Source: Thiothrix winogradskyi | Lineage (GTDB): Bacteria; Pseudomonadota; Gammaproteobacteria; Thiotrichales; Thiotrichaceae | DNA: 64,000 nt | Direction: 5' to 3' | Assembly: GCF_021650935.1 (NCBI RefSeq) | Contig: NZ_CP091244.1 | Coordinates: forward strand, 3,224,001-3,288,000 | In this document: piece by piece, positions 17,111-24,840 of the stretch | Layout: each line of letters opens with the position of its first letter | How positions within the stretch are numbered: the stretch's first letter is position 1 | The notes under the pieces: generated by a model | What the model saw: only the letters and a program-made list of their open reading frames with translations | Database searches by the model: none | What the model was told of the DNA's origin: nothing | Made by a program: the position numbers and the translations under genes

Positions 17111-17626
17111 ATGTTACGTTTCCTTCTATTGTTTCTATTGTTACAAGGCGTGTTATTCGGCGTTGAAATACTCCAACCCGTGCAAACAGCCGTCATCCTT
17201 CCTTGGACGAGCTTGTTAGCTGACGTAAGCGGTTGGTTAATGACAGCATTTGACCCCAATGTGGCTACCTCAGGCAAAGTAGTGCGCAGTACGGTGAATG
17301 GCTTTGCCGTGTCAATTGAGCCGGGGTGCAATGGGGTTGAGGCCATGATTGTATTGCTGGCAGCCATTATGGCGTTCCCTGCCCCCTTCGTGTACAAGCT
17401 GAAAGGGTTACTGTGGGGATTCGTTGCCATTCAGAGCATAAACCTGTTGCGGATCATTAGCTTATTTTACCTAGGGCAGTGGAGCGAGGTATTGTTTGAC
17501 TGGGCGCACCTCTACATTTGGCAAGCCCTGATTATGCTGGATGCGCTTATTGTTTTCCTCATCTGGATTCGTTACCTACCAGGGCAACATACCTCCCCAA
17601 GCAAACCAGCAGAGGTAGCCGCATGA
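17111..17626 (+). CDS. xrtH: Exosortase H (XrtH-like), membrane protein-sorting transpeptidase
   Basis: 171 aa, short for an exosortase but normal for XrtH. Multiple membrane helices surround the catalytic signature: Cys in VSIEPGCNGVEAM, Arg in INLLRIISLFYLG and His in DWAHLYIW, the Cys/Arg/His set of the exosortase/archaeosortase family. These enzymes cut a C-terminal sorting tail and probably attach the protein to an envelope acceptor; XrtH recognises IPTLxxWG-CTERM tails. The next gene overlaps by ATGA and matches the usual XrtH partner. No IPTLxxWG tail is encoded in this window, so its substrates are elsewhere. Confidence 0.88.
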   Translation: MLRFLLLFLLLQGVLFGVEILQPVQTAVILPWTSLLADVSGWLMTAFDPNVATSGKVVRSTVNGFAVSIEPGCNGVEAMIVLLAAIMAFPAPFVYKLKGLLWGFVAIQSINLLRIISLFYLGQWSEVLFDWAHLYIWQALIMLDALIVFLIWIRYLPGQHTSPSKPAEVAA

Positions 17627-18234
17627 CCAGCAAACCACTGCACCGCTTTATGTTCGGCGTACTGATTTTTTTCCCGCTTACTTTCTTTCTTTGGTATATC
17701 AGTGCCGCCTATCATCTCGCGCCCATTACCTTGATAACCAGCAAACTCATGAACATCTTTGTGCCTGATGCCCTCATGTGGCTGCGCCTGGACGGGCATA
17801 TGCTGGTATTAGCCTCTAATTTTGGACACGATAGCAATGGGGTGATTGTTTCACCACCCGCCGGTGATGACGTGCTGGGCTTCCATCTTAACCCATTGAT
17901 TTACAGCTACAGCTTACCACTGCTAGCCGCGTTGATACTCGCCACCCCCAGCCCGCGCAAATGGTCGAACTTGTTGTGGGGCATTTTGTTGATTCTACCG
18001 ACTGAAATTTTCAGCATGGTGTCCAGTGTCCTGAAAACACTGACGTTTGATGTAGGCGCTGCATTCCAAATACAACAAGGCATTTCCGCAACCGGAGCAG
18101 ACATCATCGCCCTGAGCTATCAAGTGGGTACCTTACTACTGCCGATGGTTGCACCATTAATTATCTGGGTTGCACTGAATCGGGACTTTTTACTCCACCT
18201 TGCACCACAATGGGAACAATCGTTCACCCGCTAG
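17623..18234 (+). CDS. Exosortase H-associated membrane protein
   Basis: 203 aa from the ATG at 17623, which overlaps the xrtH stop; an upstream in-frame extension lies inside xrtH and is unlikely. About four membrane segments are visible: FMFGVLIFFPLTFFLWYIS, YSLPLLAALILAT, LLWGILLILPTEIFSMV and VGTLLLPMVAPLIIWVAL. Between the first two is an extracytoplasmic beta-rich region (GHMLVLASNF). Size, topology and coupling to XrtH fit the conserved XrtH-associated protein; its biochemical role is not established. It probably forms a complex with the exosortase. Confidence 0.8.
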   Translation: MTSKPLHRFMFGVLIFFPLTFFLWYISAAYHLAPITLITSKLMNIFVPDALMWLRLDGHMLVLASNFGHDSNGVIVSPPAGDDVLGFHLNPLIYSYSLPLLAALILATPSPRKWSNLLWGILLILPTEIFSMVSSVLKTLTFDVGAAFQIQQGISATGADIIALSYQVGTLLLPMVAPLIIWVALNRDFLLHLAPQWEQSFTR

Positions 18235-18675
18235 CGATACCTTTTGTCGGAAAATATTACAAATATTGGATTTACAAGGGAAAACCCCAGTGTCTACGGT
18301 CACTCTCAAGCTTGAGGATCATTATAAAATAGGGTCTACTCCGCACCCGACAAAGACTTTGACAACATGGACTATTACAATGGAACACTCACTTAAAAAT
18401 TTATACGTCGCCATCGCTATCATGGCAATACTGGTCTTGCTGAATGTCATTCTTACCGTGAATGGTCTCTCGCCGTTCTCCTTATAGATACATTCTGCAT
18501 GTCGTAAAATCACCTCACTTTATCTGCTTATGAATGCGCTTTCACTGGGTTCTGTAGTGTAATCCTCGTATCGCCATCAACTCATAAATAAAAACAATGA
18601 TGCAAATTAATACAAATCTATAGTTTTCGATTAGAATAACTTAACTTATAACCCCAATGAACAAAGGATTGACTT
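18235..18675. other. AT-rich intergenic region after the exosortase genes
   Basis: This 441-bp stretch has no recognisable RNA structure or repeat. Its only coding candidate is the 35-codon frame at 18380-18487. The last 150 bp are AT-rich and probably hold the promoter of the gene at 18676; no convincing -35/-10 pair stands out. Confidence 0.6.
18380..18487 (+). CDS. Possible 35-aa single-helix membrane peptide
   Basis: ATG 18380 to TAG 18487 would encode MEHSLKNLYVAIAIMAIL followed by more hydrophobic residues and a short NGLSPFSL tail. It has one ideal membrane helix with a charged N-terminus. There is no clear ribosome-binding site, so it may not be translated. If real, it is a small membrane protein between the exosortase genes and the secreted protein gene. 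Confidence 0.35.
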   Translation: MEHSLKNLYVAIAIMAILVLLNVILTVNGLSPFSL

Positions 18676-20370
18676 ATGGGAAGCGATCCTGGAGAAGACT
18701 ATATGGCTACTATATTACCCAATCACCCTCACCTGACGGCTAGCAAATTATCAACCGGGCTGGTTAGCGCAGTGGGGTTACTCGGTCTGGCACTATTTTC
18801 ACAAAATGTCTTTGCGAATACAGACAACTCTCTATGTAACTTTAAAAATGGTGATGTATTCACTGAAATTTGTGGCTACGTTGAAGCAAGTGCAGTTCAA
18901 GTCGGCAAGCCAATGCGTGTTCATGTTTCTAGTACAACACCTGATTTCGCCATCAACATACAACGTGCAGGCAACAAAGACCCTGATGCCGTCAGCAGAT
19001 TTGCTTTCAGCGCGGCAGGTAATCATAAGCCTAGCGCTATCAGCTACAACGGTTTGAACTGGGGTGCTGGCTATAATGTTAATATTCCTAGCGATTGGAA
19101 AAGTGGCATTTACGAGCTTAGCTTCAATAATGGCCGAGGCGATTACTCCGAATTTGTCGCTATTAAATCGTCACAACCGGGAACCCACTCCAAAGTATTG
19201 GTATTGGACAGTTTACCGACAAAAATTGCTTATTCCCCTATCGGTGGCAAATCCATGTATGGATTTAATTCCACAAATGGACAAGCATCAGCAACCGTTT
19301 CAATGGAACGCCCTACCGGACGTGGGCAGTGGACAGAACACCGCGAATTTGTCACTTGGCTCGACCAACAAGGCATTATCTACGAAGCAGCCTCGATGAT
19401 GGATCTCCACCGTGATCCTTCATTACTGAGCCAGTATAATTTAGTCATCTTAATTGGACACAATGAATATTGGTCAAAAGAAATGCGCGATAACTGGGAT
19501 AACTACCTCGCAGCAGGCGGTAATGGAGCGATCTTTAGCGGCAATACCATGTGGTGGCAGGTACGCTTTAGCTCTGATAATAAACAAATGATTTGTTATA
19601 AAAATGCCAACAATGACCCATTAAAAAACGATAACAACCGCGTCACCGTCAACTGGTTTAACTCCCCAATTCACAGACCAGAAAATCTCTCTACAGGGGT
19701 TAGCTTCAGACATGGTGGCTATGCGAATTACACCGAAGGCGCGAGCAATCATTATCTTAACGAAGGATTTACTGTAACCGATGCCTCTCATTGGGCATTC
19801 GAGGGTACTGGTTTAAGCAATCAAGGTGTCTTTGGTCATAAAACGGTTGGTTATGAAGTCGATGGCGCATTGTTCAAAATGGTAGATGGCAAACCTGTTG
19901 TCATCGGTGGAGATGGTACGCCGACCAATTTCCAGATTTTGGCAACAACCCCCGCATTTGCCATCAATTCACCGTCTGGCATACCGGGTATTGTCCCTAA
20001 TAACCATAATGGTCAAGGCTGGGGAACGCTAGGAGTATTTAAACCAACCGCAACCAGTGGCACAGTGTTCGTAGCACCTACTATTTCTTGGGCAAGTGGT
20101 TTAAACGACCCGCAAGTAGGGCGTATTACCCGTAATGTTATTGACCGCCTGAGACACCGTACCCAACAAGCACCTAGCTCAGGCGGCACGACGGACACCG
20201 GCACATCGACCAATACTGGCAGTAGTAATGCGACTACGCCCAACAACACCTCAAGTGGAACTCAAGTCGTCGTGCAAACCAGCACTGGCGGCGGTGGCGG
20301 CAGTTTGCCACTCAGTGCACTCTTATTAGGTTTACTGGCTATGGTTGGCCTAAAAGCACGTAAGTCCTAA
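18676..20370 (+). CDS. Secreted DMFase large-subunit-like protein with GlyGly-CTERM-type tail
   Basis: 564 aa (AAGGA 7 nt before the ATG; a second ATG at 18703 is possible). An N-terminal signal segment (LVSAVGLLGLALFSQNVFA) is followed by a beta-rich domain (about 50-165). A long domain follows, resembling the C-terminal domain of N,N-dimethylformamidase large subunit, with the tell-tale LVILIGHNEYWSKEMRDNW, GGNGAIFSGNTMWWQVR and SHWAFEGTGL segments. A Thr/Ser/Asn-rich linker leads to GGGGGSLPLSALLLGLLAM and a basic end (KARKS). That tail fits GlyGly-CTERM signals processed by rhombosortase, not the IPTLxxWG signals of XrtH. No DMFase small subunit is nearby, so amidase activity is not supported. 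Probably surface-exposed, substrate unknown. Confidence 0.82.
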   Translation: MGSDPGEDYMATILPNHPHLTASKLSTGLVSAVGLLGLALFSQNVFANTDNSLCNFKNGDVFTEICGYVEASAVQVGKPMRVHVSSTTPDFAINIQRAGNKDPDAVSRFAFSAAGNHKPSAISYNGLNWGAGYNVNIPSDWKSGIYELSFNNGRGDYSEFVAIKSSQPGTHSKVLVLDSLPTKIAYSPIGGKSMYGFNSTNGQASATVSMERPTGRGQWTEHREFVTWLDQQGIIYEAASMMDLHRDPSLLSQYNLVILIGHNEYWSKEMRDNWDNYLAAGGNGAIFSGNTMWWQVRFSSDNKQMICYKNANNDPLKNDNNRVTVNWFNSPIHRPENLSTGVSFRHGGYANYTEGASNHYLNEGFTVTDASHWAFEGTGLSNQGVFGHKTVGYEVDGALFKMVDGKPVVIGGDGTPTNFQILATTPAFAINSPSGIPGIVPNNHNGQGWGTLGVFKPTATSGTVFVAPTISWASGLNDPQVGRITRNVIDRLRHRTQQAPSSGGTTDTGTSTNTGSSNATTPNNTSSGTQVVVQTSTGGGGGSLPLSALLLGLLAMVGLKARKS

Positions 20371-20393
20371 TCCCCCAAAGAGTCGCATTTCTT

Positions 20394-20430
20394 AGCCCCT
20401 CGCCTGTCAAGGAGAGGGGTTGGGGTGAGG
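20394..20430 (-). repeat. Dispersed REP-like repeat, copy A
   Basis: The minus strand reads CCTCACCCCAACCCCTCTCC and then GGCGAGGGG; the same elements recur at 54041-54084. It supplies the last codons and stop (EPHPNPSP) of the gene at 20407. Confidence 0.7.
20396..20419. terminator. Hairpin between convergent genes, probable terminator
   Basis: CCCCTC (20396-20401) pairs with GAGGGG (20414-20419), and inner CCT pairs with AGG around a GTCA loop. It sits 26 bp after the stop at 20370 and across the stop of the opposing gene. There is no strong T-run. Confidence 0.55.
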
Positions 20431-21432
20431 TTCTTCATCGGAGTCAGAACCATTACGTGGCGACTGGGCGTGAGAATCCTTATCTTTTTTCCAAGACTCC
20501 AAACTGATCACCTTGTCTGGCGTATCACTGCGCTTACCTGCCACATGCGCATGACCCAGCAACACCGAAGGATTTCCTGCTAGGAATTCGCGCATCAAGC
20601 GTAATTTCAGGCTGTTTGGAAATTTGCTTTGACTCTGGTCATTTTCCAACGCCTCTGCCTCTTCTTCGGTTAAGGAATTGACCAGCTTTTCCCAACGTTC
20701 ATTCAGCGCTTGTTCGATGCTGGCACTGTCCGCTTCCAATTTCGCCAACACATCCGCAGGCAATGAGTTCAGGTATTCATCAATATTGCCCAGAATCTTG
20801 CCGAAGCGCATTTCCAACAAAGCGCGAAGCACTTCATCCGTCCACTGCTCTTCGGCATACTTCGCGAAGCTATCGGTATCACTGATTAACAAACCATCGG
20901 AACTAACCGCACCCTGCTCTTCACCGTAACGCCGCCACAAAATATGCAATTGCGGCAAAAACTGCTCCAGACGCAAATATTCATCCGTCGACTTCGGCTG
21001 AAACGTTACCGGCTTAAACTGCGGGTAAAGCTGGCAAAATTGATACAATGCACTCACGTATTGAAACGGGTCAAAGCTCAGCGTAATGACATTTTCATCA
21101 AAATCTTCCGGTGGTTCATCGTCCTCATCGTCTGCCAGTTCAATATCAAGAAACGGCTCATAATGCTCATACACAATGTCCCAGAGGATTTTATCATCGC
21201 GATGCCGGACAAAAATGGCTGATTCCACCTGAAATTCAGGTAAATCGGGGGTGGTATTCACGATCCAATAGTCACCGGTTGCCTGAGCGCTACGCACAAG
21301 CGCACGAAAGTCCAGCAACCCAAACGGGATTTCCATAATGCGGTCAGGGTGGCTATACCCTTCGAGAACAACCAATTGCACCGATGGCGAACCGCCTTCG
21401 AGCGTGACGACAAATGACAGACTCTCTTCCAT
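20407..21432 (-). CDS. Hypothetical cytoplasmic acidic protein, 341 aa
   Basis: No signal peptide or membrane helix. The N-terminal half (1-150) looks alpha/beta (SFVVTLEGGSPSVQLVVLEGY, YWIVNTTPDLPEF) and contains an acidic patch ELADDEDDEPPEDFDE. The second half is helical and charged, ending in a Ser/Asp/Lys-rich, probably disordered tail whose last residues come from a dispersed repeat. I do not recognise the family. It diverges from the dGTPase-like gene; nothing else indicates a role. Confidence 0.75.
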   Translation of the reverse strand: MEESLSFVVTLEGGSPSVQLVVLEGYSHPDRIMEIPFGLLDFRALVRSAQATGDYWIVNTTPDLPEFQVESAIFVRHRDDKILWDIVYEHYEPFLDIELADDEDDEPPEDFDENVITLSFDPFQYVSALYQFCQLYPQFKPVTFQPKSTDEYLRLEQFLPQLHILWRRYGEEQGAVSSDGLLISDTDSFAKYAEEQWTDEVLRALLEMRFGKILGNIDEYLNSLPADVLAKLEADSASIEQALNERWEKLVNSLTEEEAEALENDQSQSKFPNSLKLRLMREFLAGNPSVLLGHAHVAGKRSDTPDKVISLESWKKDKDSHAQSPRNGSDSDEEPHPNPSP

Positions 21433-21546
21433 AATTCCAACTTAAGCGACTAACCGCGTTATATTACCACGAACGCTGACTATTCCCAGCAAACCTTAAG
21501 CACCCTACACTACGGCATTACTCACACAGTCATGACGGAGTTTGAA

Positions 21547-22698
21547 ATGCCAGCCAGCGCCCTTTATGCAGCACAACCGGAATATACCCAAGGGCGACGT
21601 TACTCCGAACCGCCCCCGCAATACCGGACCGAATTCCAGCGTGACCGCGACCGCATTATCCATTCCAAAGCCTTCAGGCGGCTGGAATACAAAACCCAAG
21701 TTTTCGTCAATCACGAAGGCGATTTATACCGCACCCGCCTAACGCATTCGCTGGAAGTGGCGCAAATCGCCCGCACCGTTGCTCGCAGCATGGGGCTTAA
21801 CGAAGACCTGACCGAAGCGATTGCGCTTTCCCACGACTTGGGTCACACCCCGTTTGGTCACGCCGGGCAAGACGCGCTCAATACCTGCATGAAAACGTTC
21901 GGCGGTTTTGAACACAACCTGCAATCACTGCGGGTGGTCGATGTGCTGGAAGACAGCTACGCGGAGTTCCCCGGTATCAACCTCACCTTTGAAACCCGCG
22001 AAGGTATTCTCAAACATTGCGCGGTCAAACATGCAGCCACACTCGGTGATGTCGGCGCACGCTTCCTCAATAAAACCCAACCGTCATTGGAAGCACAGCT
22101 CACGAACCTTGCGGATGAAATTGCCTACAACAATCATGACATTGAGGATGGCTTACGTTCCGGGCTAATCACTCTCGCCCAATTGCAGGATGTGCCGGTA
22201 TTTGCAGCGGAATATCGCGCGGTGTTGCAGAATTACCCGCAATTGCAGGGGCGGCGACTGATCCGCGAAACCTTACGGCGCATGATCGGACGCATGGTGG
22301 TGGACTTGACCGAAAGCAGCCAAGCCGCGCTTAGCGCATCGGGCGTACAAAGCTTGGCACAAGTACGCGCTCAACCGCTGGCACTGATGCGCTACAGTGA
22401 CGACATGCGCCATCAAAAGAACGTACTGAAGAAATTCCTGCGCGAAAACCTGTATTTCCACCCGACGGTTTACCGCATGACTTGGCGGGCACAAAAGGTG
22501 GTGCAGGCACTCTTCAATGCTTACATGGACGATGTGCGCCTGCTCACCCCAAAGTATCAGGCATTCGCCAAACGTTACGAAACCGACGAAGGTGAAGTGG
22601 GGCGGGCGCGGGCGATTGCTGATTTCATCGCTGGGATGACTGACCGTTATGCCATGCGCGAATACGGGCAATTGTTTGATCTCTCAGGGCTACGCTGA
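21547..22698 (+). CDS. dgt: dGTPase-like HD-domain triphosphohydrolase
   Basis: 383 aa from the ATG at 21547, preceded by CGGAG; an ATG five codons earlier (21532) lacks a ribosome site. The HD metal site is clear: RTRLTHSLEVAQIAR (His), ALSHDLGHTPFGHAG (His-Asp) and the later Asp in NLADEIAYNNHDIEDGL. The N-terminal YRTEFQRDRDRIIHSKAFRRLEYKTQVF is the family signature of the type-2 deoxyguanosinetriphosphate triphosphohydrolase-like proteins, which hydrolyse dNTPs to nucleoside and triphosphate and limit dNTP pools. It converges on yihY with a 1-bp gap. Confidence 0.92.
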   Translation: MPASALYAAQPEYTQGRRYSEPPPQYRTEFQRDRDRIIHSKAFRRLEYKTQVFVNHEGDLYRTRLTHSLEVAQIARTVARSMGLNEDLTEAIALSHDLGHTPFGHAGQDALNTCMKTFGGFEHNLQSLRVVDVLEDSYAEFPGINLTFETREGILKHCAVKHAATLGDVGARFLNKTQPSLEAQLTNLADEIAYNNHDIEDGLRSGLITLAQLQDVPVFAAEYRAVLQNYPQLQGRRLIRETLRRMIGRMVVDLTESSQAALSASGVQSLAQVRAQPLALMRYSDDMRHQKNVLKKFLRENLYFHPTVYRMTWRAQKVVQALFNAYMDDVRLLTPKYQAFAKRYETDEGEVGRARAIADFIAGMTDRYAMREYGQLFDLSGLR

Positions 22699-22699
22699 C

Positions 22700-23956
22700 T
22701 TACTGCACCTCAACCGGTTTCACAGGCTCAGTCTCCAAGAGTTCCTTAACGGTCATCTGCGGGTTCTCTGCCAATTCTGCCAACCAAACCGCAGATAAGC
22801 CGGTTTGCTGACGGATTTGTGCCGCCTGGCGCTGCTGCTGGGTGTCGCCTTGCCAAAAGTAGCGGCGCATGTCGGCAACTGTCAACCGTTCCGGGGTGCT
22901 GCGCAGTAAGTAATGCGCCAGTTCGCCATCATCACGGCTGAGAACACCATAGGCTATCAAGTCATCCAACACATCTTCCAGCAGGAAACGTGAGACCGGA
23001 ATAGCGCGGCGCAATTCATCCAGAGTCGGCGGTGGCTGTTGCCGGAGAAAACGTTGCCCCACCTCACGCAGCACGGCTGCCGCGAGCATTTCACGGGTTT
23101 GCACACTCGCCTCGGCAGGTTGCTGCACCAAATACACCGCGTCGGGGTATTGGAAATAATACGCCAGCCGCGCCCCGGTCAACACAATAATCCAGCCCAC
23201 ATACATCCATAACATGAATAAAAACAAGCTGGCAAAAATCGAATAAATCGCCGTTTGCTGCCCAGAACTAACCACAAACACCGCAAATAACCAGCCTGCG
23301 ATTTGCCACACGATGCCAGCAAATGCAGCACCGCCCAAGGCTGCCCAGGGTTTGACCCGCGTATTCGGCATAAACAGGTACAAAAACGCAAACGCCAAAA
23401 TAATCAACAGCGTGGGGCTAAGTTGCACTACCACACTGAGCGTCATTTCCAATGCAAAGGTGGAATGCAACCAAGCGTGGTTGGTCACTGCCGTCCACAT
23501 TCCCAACGCCGAAAACAGCAGGATCGGGCCAACCAGCACCACACTGAGGTAATCGCGGAATTGCAACAGCAAAGAACGCGGGCGTTTCACCCGCCAAACA
23601 TGATTGAACGCTTCCTCAATCTTCTGCATCAGTGACACCACGGTGTATAGCAGCATGATCAATCCCGCAAAGCCCAACACGCCCACTTGCACATTATCGA
23701 CGAAACTTAGCACCTGTCGGGTCAATTCCTCGGCTTTTTCACCTAAAGGCATCAGTAAATTAAGCAGTAATGGCTCTAACTGGTTGTGTACCCCGAAACC
23801 TTTGAGCACCGAAAACGCCAACGCCAGCAGCGGCACCAGCGACAATAAAGTGGAATACACCAGCCCCATCGCCCGCAGTGTAATGTTGCCCTGATGCATA
23901 TCGTGAAACAGGGCAATAATCAAAGCATGTGAGAAATTCAACCATTTCTTGAGCAT
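22700..23956 (-). CDS. YihY/BrkB-family inner-membrane protein
   Basis: 418 aa. The first 280 residues hold about six membrane helices with the family signature TLRAMGLVYSTLLSLVPLLALAFS, then EEAFNHVWRVKRPRS and YFQYPDAVYL. The C-terminal 130 residues are soluble and resemble a winged helix (LDELRRAIPVSRFLLEDVLDDLIAYGVL). YihY/BrkB proteins were once called ribonuclease BN by mistake; their true function is not settled, with transport or envelope roles suggested. The gene converges with dgt. Confidence 0.9.
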   Translation of the reverse strand: MLKKWLNFSHALIIALFHDMHQGNITLRAMGLVYSTLLSLVPLLALAFSVLKGFGVHNQLEPLLLNLLMPLGEKAEELTRQVLSFVDNVQVGVLGFAGLIMLLYTVVSLMQKIEEAFNHVWRVKRPRSLLLQFRDYLSVVLVGPILLFSALGMWTAVTNHAWLHSTFALEMTLSVVVQLSPTLLIILAFAFLYLFMPNTRVKPWAALGGAAFAGIVWQIAGWLFAVFVVSSGQQTAIYSIFASLFLFMLWMYVGWIIVLTGARLAYYFQYPDAVYLVQQPAEASVQTREMLAAAVLREVGQRFLRQQPPPTLDELRRAIPVSRFLLEDVLDDLIAYGVLSRDDGELAHYLLRSTPERLTVADMRRYFWQGDTQQQRQAAQIRQQTGLSAVWLAELAENPQMTVKELLETEPVKPVEVQ

Positions 23957-24054
23957 TACGGTCGTTTATCAGTAAAAACTTATGGAAAATTCCGGTTTAA
24001 CCCCCACTGCTGCTACAGTTGGGCACGTCAACCCATTTTAGAAGGCACAGCACC

Positions 24055-24744
24055 ATGAACGCACCTGTTTTCCTGCAAGAACTCAAAGAACGGGTCAATG
24101 CCCACCCGTTTTTACGTCACCCGTTCCTGCAACAGTTTTCGACACAGCCGCTGACATTTGCGCAAGCCCGCACCTTCGCACTGTTGTATTACCCCCATAT
24201 TTTGCGCACCCGTTTGTATCAGGCAAATGCATTGGGCGTTACCCCGGATGAGCGCATTCAAGCCGTGCTGGCTGATATTTTGTATGACGAATACGGTAAT
24301 GGCGACCCGTCCAAATCCCACATGGAGGTTTACCGCAAGTTGCTACGTGCCGTGGATTGCAGCCCGGAAGAGATTACCAACCCGCCGATCACGCCCGAAC
24401 AGCAAGGTTATATCGACACCATGATGCGCATTACCCAAGGCACTGACTGGCTGGCAGCCGTCGGGGTGGCGGGCATTGCCGGGGAATGGCCAATTCCACC
24501 GTATTACCGCCTGTTACTGACAGGGTTACGCACTGTACCGGGCTTGGATGACGATGCACTGGAATTGTTTATCGGGCATATTGACTTGGATATTGAACAT
24601 TCCCGCATGATTGAGGAAGCCATTATGCCGCATCTGGAAACCCGTGCAGGGCAGGATTCGCTGTGGCGCGGTATTAACCTCAACCTGAATGCGCGAATCG
24701 TGCAATTGAATGGATTGCAGCGTGAAGTGTTTGGTGCTGGCTAA
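24055..24744 (+). CDS. Haem-oxygenase-fold diiron enzyme (TenA/PqqC/CADD-like)
   Basis: 229 aa from the ATG at 24055 with an AAGGCA site upstream. The all-helical sequence has the metal-ligand pattern of haem-oxygenase-like diiron oxidases: DEYGNGDPSKSHMEVY (Glu and His), GIAGEWPIP (Glu) and HIDLDIEHSRMIEE (Asp, His). Relatives include CADD (an oxygen-dependent p-aminobenzoate synthase), UndA and SznF; TenA and PqqC share the fold without the diiron site. The substrate cannot be told from sequence. No cofactor biosynthesis genes are next to it, so it is a stand-alone gene followed by its own terminator. Confidence 0.75.
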   Translation: MNAPVFLQELKERVNAHPFLRHPFLQQFSTQPLTFAQARTFALLYYPHILRTRLYQANALGVTPDERIQAVLADILYDEYGNGDPSKSHMEVYRKLLRAVDCSPEEITNPPITPEQQGYIDTMMRITQGTDWLAAVGVAGIAGEWPIPPYYRLLLTGLRTVPGLDDDALELFIGHIDLDIEHSRMIEEAIMPHLETRAGQDSLWRGINLNLNARIVQLNGLQREVFGAG

Positions 24745-24750
24745 ACCCTA

Positions 24751-24778
24751 AACGGGGCAAGCATAAGCTCGCCCCGTT
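24751..24778 (+). terminator. Rho-independent terminator
   Basis: AACGGGGC (24751-24758) pairs with GCCCCGTT (24771-24778), with an inner AGC/GCT pair. It lies 6 bp after the stop of the preceding gene; the downstream sequence TGCTATT is only weakly T-rich. Confidence 0.75.
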
Positions 24779-24780
24779 GC

Positions 24781-24840
24781 TATTAACGTTTAGCCAGTAT
24801 TATTAGCGTTTAGCCAGTATTATTAGCGTTTAGCCAGAAT
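24781..24840. repeat. Three tandem 20-bp repeats at the 3' end of the subtilase gene
   Basis: Three exact 20-bp periods share the core GTTTAGCCAG; unit 1 and unit 3 each differ from unit 2 by one base. The third copy contains the stop codon and last codons of the subtilase gene. Confidence 0.9.

Noticed and set aside
17518..17622. Upstream extension of the XrtH-associated protein
   Set aside because: It lies entirely inside xrtH; the ATG at 17623 overlapping the xrtH stop is the expected coupled start.
18676..20370. Secreted DMFase-like protein as the XrtH substrate
   Set aside because: The tail lacks IPTLxxWG and instead fits the GlyGly-CTERM type, so the link rests only on proximity.
24781..24840. 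CRISPR-like repeats
   Set aside because: The three units are directly adjacent with no spacers, and no cas gene is present.
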